Origin: JAVBOP01 sp031550405
GTDB lineage: Bacteria > Bacteroidota > Ignavibacteria > Kapaibacteriales > UBA2268
Reading direction: 5' to 3'
Length of the DNA: 6,721 nt
NCBI GenBank assembly: GCA_031550405.1
Contig: JAVBOP010000025.1
Location: 1-6,721, forward strand
Positions 1-6,439 of this stretch are shown here, one piece after another. The notes below the pieces were generated by a model, which was not told where the DNA came from, did not search any database, and was given only the letters and a program-made list of their open reading frames with translations. The position numbers and the translations under genes are program-made. The first letter of the stretch is position 1, and each line of letters starts with the position of its first letter.

Positions 1-189
1 TTTTTGCTGCCGTATAGTCTCGAATTGAGTCCTGCTGAAAAAATTTGGTGGAAATTTAAGCGAGAATTTTCTAACAAATTATTCGAAAATCTTAAAAAAT
101 TAAGTGATTTTTTATCTGATTTAACAAATTCATTAACAAAAGAGGAGGTCGCTTCAATATGCTCATGCAATTACGCTACAAATTTGTAA
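1..189 (+). CDS. IS630-family transposase, C-terminal fragment (cut by window edge)
   Basis: The reading frame is open from the first base and ends at TAA 187-189, so only the last 62 or so residues are visible. The segment 'PYSLELSPAEKIWW' matches the conserved end of IS630/Tc1-mariner-type DDE transposases (typically LPPYSPELNPIE..W..lK). The glutamate in 'SPAEKIW' is at the position of the third catalytic acidic residue. The lysine-rich helical tail that follows is usual for the family. Family members are normally around 300 or more residues, so most of the gene lies left of the window and I cannot tell whether the element is intact. An ATG-like internal start is not needed, because the frame is already coding at base 1. 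I see no convincing IS end or TA target duplication between here and the next gene. Confidence 0.75.
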   Translation, partial: FLLPYSLELSPAEKIWWKFKREFSNKLFENLKKLSDFLSDLTNSLTKEEVASICSCNYATNL

Positions 190-244
190 TAATTGTACCT
201 TCTATCCTTAATCGAAAGGATTAAATTATACCAATAAAATGTAT

Positions 245-252
245 TATTTTTG
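245..252 (+). promoter_or_regulatory. Possible Bacteroidota-type -7 box (TATTTTTG)
   Basis: TATTTTTG is an exact match to the TAnnTTTG -7 consensus used by the primary sigma factor of Bacteroidota. It lies 31 bases before the ATG at 284, giving a plausible short leader. No -33 TTG is visible at the expected distance, and such matches are common by chance in AT-rich DNA, so this is weak. Confidence 0.25.
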
Positions 253-283
253 AATAAAAGCATTGATTAAAAAATGATATATT

Positions 284-2620
284 ATGGCGCAACTACTCTA
301 CAATTCTTGTTTTGACACCAATAAAATGCCGGCAGATTTGGATAGTTTTTTCGATTATTTCGTGGAAAAACAATCTTCCGAATCTGCCATTTTGATTTTG
401 CCGACTAATAAATATGTGCAGAAAGCGAAATTTGATTTTGTGCAGAAAAATTTTGAAAAGAACAAAAAACCTACCCAAAAATTGCATTTTTACAGATTGC
501 AAGATTTTGCTTACCATTGCTTAAATAAGGCATTTCCAAATAATAATCGGCGAGTAATTTCTAATGCTGCAACACTCTATCTAATGGAAAAAGCAGCGAA
601 TTATGTCGAAATAAAATATTATCGAAGCGGCAGAAAAAATATTTCTTTGCCAATTTTAAAGCAATTAATGACAATAATTCTTGGCTTGAAGGAAGATGGA
701 ATTACGCCATTTACAATGAAAAATGATTTAGAATGTGAACAAAATATTGCTTCAGGTGATTTGCGGTTTAACGACATACAGCTACTTTATGCTAAGTATG
801 AGGAATTGTTAGGAGATAATTATCTTGATGTGCCGTCGGTTTACTACAAAATTACTGATGAAATTGATAAAATTATAGCCCAAAATCAGGACAATCTCTT
901 TACTTCGATCATTCCGTCGCCGATGGATAATTTCCCGATTGACAATCTATTTTCGAATAAAAATACAGTTATTTTATTTTACGGTTTTACGGAATTTAAG
1001 CTCCCTGAAGCTCAATTTGTGTCGCGCTTTGCTTGGAGTAAAATTCCCACTGTCGTGAATATCGATTATTCCCATATTTCTGGTCCTGAAATTCAAAGTT
1101 TGAGTCGTAATGTCAGGAGATTGGCGGTTTCAGGACATAATCAAATTTCCACAGATTTATTGAAAAATATTCATAATTCTGACAATTTATCAATTTCTGA
1201 ATATATTACTAAATGGATTTTTAATGAAGAGCATACTTTGCACAATCCTAAAATTTTAACTCAAGTCAAGATTTTTGAAGCGGTTGATAGAATTGACGAA
1301 GTTAAAAATTTGGCTAATTTAGTACGATATTTGCACAAAACGAAAAATGTTGAATTATCAGATATTTGTATTTGTTCGCGAAAACCCGAGCTTTATTCGG
1401 ACTTGTTTCGCGAAATTTTCAGTGAGTCTGGATTGATAATTAATATTTCTGATAGATTTTCGCTTGCTAATTCGCCGTCGATTGTTTTCATTTTTTCATT
1501 GTTAAATATTGTTATAAACCATTGGAAATACAAAGATATAGAGAGAATTTCAGAAAATATAATCATTAAAAATAAAATACCAAATATCGCAATTTTATCT
1601 ACTGTTGCAAAAAAATATCGAATTTCGGGCGGAATCGGCAAAAATAGTATTGAATATTGGAAAAAATCATTTGAAAAATATCTTGAATTTACAGAAGAGA
1701 TATTAAAAAAAATCGATAATATTTGCGTTGATGATATTGAAATAAGAAATATTTTAAAAGATAAAGCAGAATTGGAACAAGCAAATTTAGCTTTTACTGA
1801 ACTTGCCAAATTAATAAATTTTACAAACAGCAAAATTTCATATCATGATTTTTTTGAAATAATTCAAGAAATTCTTGCAAAATTTGAGATTGTAGAAAAT
1901 ATATACAAACAATATTTCAACATATATAACTACAATAAAATCCATAGCTTATCTGATTTTCAATTGCTTGAAGAAATTGAAAAAAATGCGAAATCATTGA
2001 ATAAATTTATAGATATTTTGGAAGAATTTGCAAAGATTGAAGAAGAGTGCGAGCCGAACGCAAAGTACAAGTTGAGCGAAATTGTTGATAAATTTAAGAA
2101 TGCGATATCAGGTGAAAAATATCAGATTAGTGAAAAAAATAATCTTGGCGTTAATATTACATCGATTGAGCAATCTCGCGGAATTGCCTATAAAATCATG
2201 ATATTATGCGGTGCGGTGGATTCTGAATTTCCGATGCCATTTAAAACCGACACGCTTCTCGGCAGAGAATTGCCTGAAAGCGAAGCTATTCATAACGATA
2301 ATGAGCGTATTTTATTTTATCAATTTTTGACAAACAATAAAAAGCAGCTTGACGCCGGCGAGCATGAAATTTATATTTTTTATCCCAAAGAGGATGCCGG
2401 CAAACAGCTTGTCCGCTCGCCTTTTATCGATGATTTGCTTAATATTTCGACGAATAGCCATTCTAACGTTTTTTCAATTAATGAAATACGCCAAAATCAT
2501 ATACCATATTTAAATCAAAAGGAGTTAGAATGGATATTTTATTTGTCTCAATCTACTGATATTTTGACAGATAAAATAATAAATATGAATAAAAATTCAT
2601 TTTTTGGAACACAAGATTAA
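284..2620 (+). CDS. addB: AddB-like helicase/nuclease subunit, N-terminal (helicase-like) part, ended by an in-frame stop
   Basis: 778 residues resembling the superfamily 1 helicase-like part of AddB/RexB, the subunit that works with AddA to resect double-strand breaks. The N-terminal 'AILILPTNKYVQKAKF' (about 35-50) sits where AddB has its degenerate first helicase strand; I see no Walker A GxGKT motif. Residues 229-238, 'VILFYGFTEF', match the 'v.GF..f' segment. Residues 326-410, from 'QVKIFEAVDRIDEV', fit the C-terminal helicase domain. Residues 621-683 ('NITSIEQSRGIAYKIMILCG' through 'NERILFYQFLT') correspond to motifs V and VI. The nuclease domain is absent because TAA at 2618-2620 stops the frame, which then continues open into the nuclease ORF. 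ATG 284 is the first in-frame ATG after the transposase. It has no Shine-Dalgarno, as is normal in this lineage. AddB is a family-level assignment; addA is not in the window. Confidence 0.7.
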   Translation: MAQLLYNSCFDTNKMPADLDSFFDYFVEKQSSESAILILPTNKYVQKAKFDFVQKNFEKNKKPTQKLHFYRLQDFAYHCLNKAFPNNNRRVISNAATLYLMEKAANYVEIKYYRSGRKNISLPILKQLMTIILGLKEDGITPFTMKNDLECEQNIASGDLRFNDIQLLYAKYEELLGDNYLDVPSVYYKITDEIDKIIAQNQDNLFTSIIPSPMDNFPIDNLFSNKNTVILFYGFTEFKLPEAQFVSRFAWSKIPTVVNIDYSHISGPEIQSLSRNVRRLAVSGHNQISTDLLKNIHNSDNLSISEYITKWIFNEEHTLHNPKILTQVKIFEAVDRIDEVKNLANLVRYLHKTKNVELSDICICSRKPELYSDLFREIFSESGLIINISDRFSLANSPSIVFIFSLLNIVINHWKYKDIERISENIIIKNKIPNIAILSTVAKKYRISGGIGKNSIEYWKKSFEKYLEFTEEILKKIDNICVDDIEIRNILKDKAELEQANLAFTELAKLINFTNSKISYHDFFEIIQEILAKFEIVENIYKQYFNIYNYNKIHSLSDFQLLEEIEKNAKSLNKFIDILEEFAKIEEECEPNAKYKLSEIVDKFKNAISGEKYQISEKNNLGVNITSIEQSRGIAYKIMILCGAVDSEFPMPFKTDTLLGRELPESEAIHNDNERILFYQFLTNNKKQLDAGEHEIYIFYPKEDAGKQLVRSPFIDDLLNISTNSHSNVFSINEIRQNHIPYLNQKELEWIFYLSQSTDILTDKIINMNKNSFFGTQD

Positions 2621-2686
2621 AATATAAATAGAATTTTTGATAATTTAAATGAGCAAAAAAATACTTCGTCATTTTCCGACGCAGCG
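2618..2686 (+). other. Single in-frame TAA and open linker joining the two halves of the AddB-like gene
   Basis: The ORFs at 284 and 2687 are in the same frame. Between them lies one TAA (2618-2620) followed by 22 sense codons with no further stop, reading 'NINRIFDNLNEQKNTSSFSD' then AA, directly into the TTG at 2687. The flanking protein sequence fits one polypeptide: helicase-like part, linker, iron-sulfur cysteine, nuclease. Everything is therefore explained by one codon having become TAA (one base away from CAA, GAA or AAA), or by a sequencing error. TAA also ends the transposase and the T9SS-cargo gene here, so a reassigned TAA is unlikely. The next base is A, which does not suggest leaky termination. 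Confidence 0.85.
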
Positions 2687-3652
2687 TTGCAAAATATAGA
2701 AAATTTAAAGAATAAAACTTACACAATAACCGAACTCGAAACTTACGCTGAATGTGCGTTTAGATATTTTGCAAAAAATATTGCAAAAATATCGCCAGAA
2801 ATTACATTCGACAAAACATTAAGCAGTTTGGAAACAGGAAATTATTTGCATTCCATATTATATAAATTTTATTCATATTACTGTAATCTTTCCCAAAATT
2901 TTCTTTATGAATTTAAATATTTTGATGTAGATGATAAGGACAAGCCTATATATTTAAACAAGTTACTTGAGATAGCCAATAATGAAATAAAGCCTGTAGA
3001 TATTCCAATTTATCAATATGAAATTGAAAAAATTGTAGGAAAAAATGGGAAATTGGAATTTTGGATTAATAATGAAATTGAAAAATTGAAGCAATGGAAT
3101 TTTTCTTCCATTTTATTTGAATATAGTTTTGGAATGAAAAATTCGCCGATTGAATTAAAAAATTCTTATGGAAAATGTATAAAAATTCGTGGAAAAATAG
3201 ATAGAATTGAGCTTTATAATTTTAAACAAAATGACAATAAAATCTATTTTGTGGTAGCTGATTATAAAACGAGCGCAACTTCGATACCGAGTGCCAATCA
3301 AATAAAAGATGGTAAATCGCTGCAAGTGCCGATATATCTGAAGATAATGCAAAATATTTTTGAGAACAAAAATTTTCAGCCAGCAGGTGGAGTTTACTAC
3401 AATCTTGCTTCGGAATTGAATTCGCATAAAGATTTTTATAAAACTCCAATAAAAATATGTTTTCCGGAAGGAACAGACGAAAAACAGGGCGAATTTTTAC
3501 AATTACTTGAAAATTCAGTAGATTATGCGATAAATTACAAGGAAAAAATTGAAAATTTATTTTTTGCACCTAATGAAACCAATGCTTGCAAATATTGCGA
3601 ATACAGTCGAATTTGCAGAATTAAAGAAAAAAAATATAACCTGCAAAAATAG
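2687..3652 (+). CDS. addB: AddB-like PD-(D/E)XK nuclease domain with 4Fe-4S cysteines (C-terminal part of the split gene)
   Basis: 321 residues from a TTG start. It carries a complete RecB/AddB-type nuclease: 'GNYLHSIL' with His55; 'IRGKIDRIE' with Asp172; 'VVADYKTS' with Asp192 and Lys194 of the (D/E)xK motif; and 'QVPIY' (Gln213, Tyr217) of the QxxxY motif. Cys23 in 'YAECAFRYF' plus Cys301, Cys304 and Cys310 in 'CKYCEYSRIC' form the split iron-sulfur cluster motif. The C-x2-C-x5-C spacing equals that of Bacillus subtilis AddB (C801, C1121, C1124, C1130). The TTG is simply the first start-like codon in a frame open since the TAA at 2618, and no ribosome-binding site precedes it. It is therefore more likely the C-terminal end of the 284 gene than a separate gene. 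If expressed alone it would be a free nuclease domain. The full frame of 1,122 codons compares with 1,166 residues in B. subtilis AddB. Confidence 0.75.
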   Translation: MQNIENLKNKTYTITELETYAECAFRYFAKNIAKISPEITFDKTLSSLETGNYLHSILYKFYSYYCNLSQNFLYEFKYFDVDDKDKPIYLNKLLEIANNEIKPVDIPIYQYEIEKIVGKNGKLEFWINNEIEKLKQWNFSSILFEYSFGMKNSPIELKNSYGKCIKIRGKIDRIELYNFKQNDNKIYFVVADYKTSATSIPSANQIKDGKSLQVPIYLKIMQNIFENKNFQPAGGVYYNLASELNSHKDFYKTPIKICFPEGTDEKQGEFLQLLENSVDYAINYKEKIENLFFAPNETNACKYCEYSRICRIKEKKYNLQK

Positions 3653-3667
3653 AAACAGGCTCTGTCC

Positions 3668-3699
3668 ACACGATTTATTCTGGTAAATCAATGCTGTGT
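3668..3699 (+). repeat. Stem-loop after the AddB-like gene
   Basis: GATTTA (3672-3677) pairs with TAAATC (3684-3689) around a 6-base loop. An outer ACAC (3668-3671) can pair with GTGT (3696-3699) across a 6-base bulge. It begins 16 bases after the TAG at 3650-3652 and could be a weak 3' end structure. No T-run follows, so it is not a canonical intrinsic terminator. The rest of 3653-3785 is AT-rich with nothing else I can support. Confidence 0.25.
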
Positions 3700-3785
3700 T
3701 ACTATAGCTTATTAAAACAATAAAAAAAATGTTATGATTTATGTTAACAATATCCAATAAAAATGCGGACATAGAAATATGCCTA

Positions 3786-3802
3786 TATTTTTGTTATATT
3801 TG
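3786..3802 (+). promoter_or_regulatory. Two overlapping-region -7-like boxes upstream of the T9SS-cargo gene
   Basis: TATTTTTG (3786-3793) and TATATTTG (3795-3802) both match the Bacteroidota -7 consensus TAnnTTTG. A start a few bases downstream of either would leave a leader of about 60 bases before ATG 3868. No clear -33 TTG is present. The leader also contains a 4-codon mini-ORF (ATG 3846 to TAA 3858-3860, out of frame with the gene), which is probably incidental. Confidence 0.3.
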
Positions 3803-3867
3803 TAAGTTATAGACAGGCAAAAATAAAAAAATTATTCCTGCGATTATGAATAAAAATTAATAATTCT

Positions 3868-4701
3868 ATGAGAAGACATATACTCCTGATTTTTCTTGTA
3901 ACCTCCTGCTGGTTCTGCGGTTTACACGCTGAACAAATGACAATTTCCATACATGATACAATTGCCAAATCGGGCGTTATCACGCTGCCAGTCTATGGCA
4001 GCACAGCGAATATTAGCGGAAATATCGAATACACTCTAAAGCTTTCTGGCGCAGAATGCAGCATATTTTCCATCGCAGGAGGACAGCAGTTTGGCTTTAT
4101 TGACCCGCTTCCCGCCTACAATCTAACGGTAAATACCGATGGCAGCCGCAACCTGCACGTCCGTTCCAGCAGCGTGCAGCCCAATTTTTCAGGCATATTG
4201 TTCGAAATCAAAATAAGCATATTCCCAAAAGTGGATTTTTACTCTAAGTACAATATACAGCTGGAAATAAGCCCGATGTTCTTTGCTGTCGACAGCGCCA
4301 AGACAGATTTCGATTCCGTAAAATCAGGCATAATCACAATTCAACCAACCCAAGCAATACAAACATATAATGAAGAATTTTCATACAATTACCCCAATCC
4401 GTTTTCCTACGAGACAGAAATATTTTTCAGCATTGACGAAGAAACGCCAATCACCATATATATATATAATTACAACGGCGACGAGGTGCAAAGGATACCG
4501 TATAATGACATGAATTTTTATTGCACATTCGTTACGCCGACAGGAGAGGTTTTGAAAATCGACGAGAGCTATAAGTTCAAGCGTGGACTGTATAAGCTGG
4601 TTTTGCGCCCTAAGCCTACCACTTTGGAGATGGGGTCATATTATTTGGTTTTCGAGACGAATAAGAACAAGCATACGCTCAACATGTTATACGTCAAATA
4701 A
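3868..4701 (+). CDS. Secreted protein with type IX secretion (T9SS) C-terminal sorting domain
   Basis: 277 residues. The N-terminus 'MRRHILLIFLVTSCWFCG' is a Sec signal peptide with likely cleavage after Ala21 (LHA|EQ). A lipobox reading (VTSC, Cys14) is possible but would make a very short signal. Residues 24-160 alternate hydrophobic and polar residues ('SGVITLPVYGSTANISGNIE') and look like a beta-sandwich, perhaps cohesin-like; this is a fold guess only. Residues 173-277 open with 'NYPNPFSYETEIFFS' and continue 'TIYIYNYNGDEV', 'RGLYKLVL' and 'GSYYLVFETN', ending 'LNMLYVK'. This is the type A sorting domain pattern that directs export through the T9SS and attachment to the cell surface. GC is about 42-58% in several sampled lines against about 22% in sampled lines of the genes on either side, so the gene may have a different history. 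No enzymatic motif is visible. Start chosen because it begins the signal peptide. Confidence 0.85.
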   Translation: MRRHILLIFLVTSCWFCGLHAEQMTISIHDTIAKSGVITLPVYGSTANISGNIEYTLKLSGAECSIFSIAGGQQFGFIDPLPAYNLTVNTDGSRNLHVRSSSVQPNFSGILFEIKISIFPKVDFYSKYNIQLEISPMFFAVDSAKTDFDSVKSGIITIQPTQAIQTYNEEFSYNYPNPFSYETEIFFSIDEETPITIYIYNYNGDEVQRIPYNDMNFYCTFVTPTGEVLKIDESYKFKRGLYKLVLRPKPTTLEMGSYYLVFETNKNKHTLNMLYVK

Positions 4702-4755
4702 GATTTGGCAACACCTGCTGGCGCTATTTCGCTTGATATTGCACAATGCCTGATG

Positions 4756-5055
4756 CTATTTTTTTTCAAAAAACTTATGCGATTTTACCTTCACAACTCG
4801 CTGTCGCTTATATTTTTTGATGTAGTTTTTGGTAGGAATATAATTCTGATCTTCATCGCTTGCCCAATTCAAAAAATTGCCCGCAACAATTAAATAATTG
4901 TTAATTGTCCAGGCTGCGAGCGAGCTCGAATTTTTCGCAAATTTCTTGATTTGTGCTTTTACATTAATTTCTGTTAATGCTAAATGCGGTTCTTTGAATA
5001 CTGCCAAAAAAGCGATATTGGTTTGCTTGCAATATCGCTCTACAATTACTACCAA
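4756..5055 (-). pseudogene. Possible tyrosine-recombinase core-binding (SAM-like) domain remnant
   Basis: A 99-codon minus-strand ORF ending at TAG (complement of 4756-4758). The stretch 'LTEINVKAQIKKFAKNSSSL' followed by 'WTINNYLIVAGNFLNWASDE' and 'NYIPTKNYIKKYKR' has the helical layout and the 'nnyl...nFLnWA...yI' pattern of the N-terminal core-binding domain of phage-integrase-type recombinases. The catalytic domain (R..HxxR..Y, roughly 180 residues) is missing: the frame stops and the next gene's end lies only about 55 bases away. The first 16 codons overlap the terminator hairpin of the upstream gene, so ATG 5055 is unlikely to be the true start; TTG at 5005-5007, near the end of the hairpin, is an alternative. 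The codon choice looks coding. It could equally be a small hypothetical protein or a chance ORF. I infer a truncated mobile-element gene with modest confidence. Confidence 0.35.
5006..5039 (-). terminator. Intrinsic (rho-independent) terminator of the minus-strand operon
   Basis: Read on the minus strand: AGCGATATTG (5039-5030), a 9-base loop, CAATATCGCT (5020-5011), then T's through 5006. The 10-bp arms pair perfectly and a run of six T's (5011-5006) follows at once. This is the classic form, and it begins 25 bases after the stop codon of the barrel-like gene (5065). On the plus strand the same repeat lacks a T tail, so termination is directional. Confidence 0.8.
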
Positions 5056-5064
5056 TATAGTTAA

Positions 5065-5631
5065 TTATTTAAACATTTGCGTTATACCAGCATTAATAGT
5101 AGAAGATATCTTATTATCAAAATCATATCTAAGTTTCATAGCTGCATGTAATCTGGTAAATTTTGTATTTAAAAATGGAAATGGAACACTAGCTCCTATA
5201 TTACAACTAATTAATGGCTTGAAGCTATCAGAAGATTCAAAAAAATGACCATAATCATCATAATATGATTTTTGATTTTTATTTAAGACGCCAATTTTAA
5301 TTTCGGTATAATAATCCGCGAAGCTATAAGTATTATATGTCAGCAGCCCAAATGTAAATAAATAATCATCTCTTATTTTTTGATTTTTATTATAGTGTAT
5401 GTACCCTACATTAGCGGTTAAATAATTATTTTTAAGAAATAAATCAATATTCCTTCTATAAAACGCATCTATCCCCCAATTATTTTGGTTATTATTGGTA
5501 ATAATTGGAAGTGGGGCTAATGCTTCGATACCAAGCATTGATTTAGCCAATATTCTTTTTTCTTCAGCTTCAGCCAGAACAATATTATATAAAAATACTG
5601 TGAATACAGCAAATAAAATTAACTTTTTCAT
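5065..5631 (-). CDS. Small outer-membrane beta-barrel-like secreted protein
   Basis: 188 residues of unknown family. The N-terminus 'MKKLILFAVFTVFLYNIVLA' is a good Sec signal peptide with cleavage after Ala20 or Ala22 and no lipobox cysteine. The mature part is rich in Tyr, Phe and Asn with alternating hydrophobic residues ('LFLKNNYLTANVGYIHYNKN', 'YYTEIKIGVLNKNQKSYYDD', 'RLHAAMKLRYDFDNKISSTI'). It ends in 'NAGITQMFK', like the closing strand of outer-membrane barrels, which typically ends with an aromatic residue. At this size an 8-strand barrel in the outer membrane is plausible; this is inferred from pattern, not from a recognised family. ATG 5631 is supported by AGGTGA just upstream. It lies 18 bases after the preceding minus-strand ORF and is followed by a strong terminator, so it is the last gene of that operon. 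Confidence 0.75.
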   Translation of the reverse strand: MKKLILFAVFTVFLYNIVLAEAEEKRILAKSMLGIEALAPLPIITNNNQNNWGIDAFYRRNIDLFLKNNYLTANVGYIHYNKNQKIRDDYLFTFGLLTYNTYSFADYYTEIKIGVLNKNQKSYYDDYGHFFESSDSFKPLISCNIGASVPFPFLNTKFTRLHAAMKLRYDFDNKISSTINAGITQMFK

Positions 5632-5634
5632 TTT

Positions 5635-5640
5635 TCACCT
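5635..5640 (-). promoter_or_regulatory. Ribosome-binding site AGGTGA for the barrel-like protein
   Basis: On the minus strand AGGTGA is followed by AAA and the ATG at 5631. This Shine-Dalgarno-like sequence is the clearest in the window and fixes the start of the downstream gene. Confidence 0.6.
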
Positions 5641-5649
5641 ATTATTGCT

Positions 5650-6081
5650 TTATGCTGGTGTTGCAAGCGCTGCAACAACTCCTGCAACAACAGATGCGGT
5701 TGTACTGCCAGATTGAGAATCCACTAGACAAGCGATTACTATTCCCATAATCAACTTTCCAAGAAATGGTCGTAATACTGGTGGTTCTAAAGGATTTCCT
5801 TCGGTGTCATATGGAAAATCTTCAATTCTGTCTAAATTTTGAGAACTACCATGTATAATACCACTTGGATTAGCATTATCAGAAGCCCAATAAAAAGCAC
5901 TATGCCGCATAATTGAACTTTGAATCCATAATGCTTTTTGATCATTAAAAGAAATATCTTCAGCCTCAATAACTGTTAGAAGTTTGTTTTCCCAACTCAT
6001 AACACTATTTATTATGGGAGCAATAGTATTTGGCATAAAAGTACCCTCATAATTTACATATACTGTTTTGAAATAATTCAT
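5650..6081 (-). CDS. Uncharacterised protein with hydrophobic Gly/Ala/Val-rich C-terminal tail; probably the 3' half of a frameshifted gene
   Basis: 143 codons from ATG 6081. I do not recognise a named family. The middle has 'KLLTVIEAEDISFNDQKALW' followed by 'IMRHSAFYWASDN', an 'S.fYW' pattern I associate, from memory and unchecked, with uncharacterised Bacteroidota surface proteins. Residues 106-120 (FLGKLIMGIVIACLV) and 128-143 (TASVVAGVVAALATPA) are hydrophobic with small residues, like a membrane-inserting or glycine-zipper tail. The first codons overlap the end of the preceding ORF by 35 bases in another frame. The frame is open upstream of the ATG to a TAA at 6100-6102, and no clear ribosome-binding site precedes it. 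Dropping one base near 6066-6069 joins it to the preceding ORF as '..SDELFQTVYVNYEGTF..', so I read the two as one broken gene. It sits 18 bases upstream of the barrel-like gene, in the same operon. Confidence 0.6.
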   Translation of the reverse strand: MNYFKTVYVNYEGTFMPNTIAPIINSVMSWENKLLTVIEAEDISFNDQKALWIQSSIMRHSAFYWASDNANPSGIIHGSSQNLDRIEDFPYDTEGNPLEPPVLRPFLGKLIMGIVIACLVDSQSGSTTASVVAGVVAALATPA

Positions 6082-6343
6082 CCGATAATTCTTGTGCCTT
6101 TATAGAGCTAAAAATTAGTCCTTGTGGAGAATAATATCTTGATGTCTCCAAATTTCTGTAATAATTTTTTCGTGTTTCAAAGCCACCACCAATATTATCA
6201 GGATTGATATTAGTAGCTGCATAAAAAGTTGCAATTAAGTCCAATGCTTCGTCTTTAAAATCTTCAAAATAAATTTCACAACGATTTCTGTTATTCCAAA
6301 AGAAATCCAATGCTTCATTATGTAGAAGTCCGTGTCTATCCAA
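6047..6343 (-). CDS. Uncharacterised protein, N-terminal half of the probable frameshifted gene
   Basis: 98 codons if read from TTG 6343. The frame is actually open further upstream to a TGA at 6455-6457. In the extension it reads '..TTTQVNSVSNPINP' directly into 'LDRHGLLHNEALDFFWNN'. The run NPINPLDRHGLLHNEALD looks like one continuous motif (NP..D..G.lHNe.LD), so the TTG is probably internal. The extension contains no ATG, GTG or TTG. The true start is therefore either a rare codon or lost by mutation; a nearby out-of-frame ATG at 6458 opens only 'MNKYS' before a stop. No signal peptide is visible in frame. The rest is a soluble-looking mixed sequence ending 'KAQELSDELFQNSICKL'. The end overlaps the next ORF by 35 bases, consistent with a frameshift. 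Function unknown. Confidence 0.55.
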   Translation of the reverse strand: MDRHGLLHNEALDFFWNNRNRCEIYFEDFKDEALDLIATFYAATNINPDNIGGGFETRKNYYRNLETSRYYSPQGLIFSSIKAQELSDELFQNSICKL

Positions 6344-6439
6344 TGGATTGATTGGATTGGAAACGCTATTTACTTGAGTTGTCGTAATATTATACCTATA
6401 AATTTTAAAAATATTAATTCTAATTTTAAGTATAGCAAT

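Noticed and set aside
204..221. Hairpin ATCCTT-AATCGA-AAGGAT after the transposase stop, as a terminator or IS end
   Set aside because: Only 6 bp, no T-run follows, and there is no second copy in the window to pair with as an IS inverted repeat.
1393..1833. Minus-strand ORF of 146 codons inside the AddB-like gene
   Set aside because: Antisense shadow: Ile/Ser/Phe-rich composition expected from reversing an AT-rich coding frame, with no recognisable domain.
4751..4777. T-run plus A-run (eight T, C, six A) after the T9SS gene as a plus-strand terminator
   Set aside because: No G/C-containing stem precedes the T-run; the A/T pairing alone has a one-base loop and cannot form a normal terminator.
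4705..4893. Plus-strand ORF of 62 codons after the T9SS gene
   Set aside because: No clear start or ribosome-binding site and low-complexity hydrophobic content; it overlaps the more protein-like minus-strand ORF.
4898..5248. Plus-strand ORF of 116 codons
   Set aside because: It is antisense to the barrel-like gene, the terminator and the recombinase-like ORF, all better supported.
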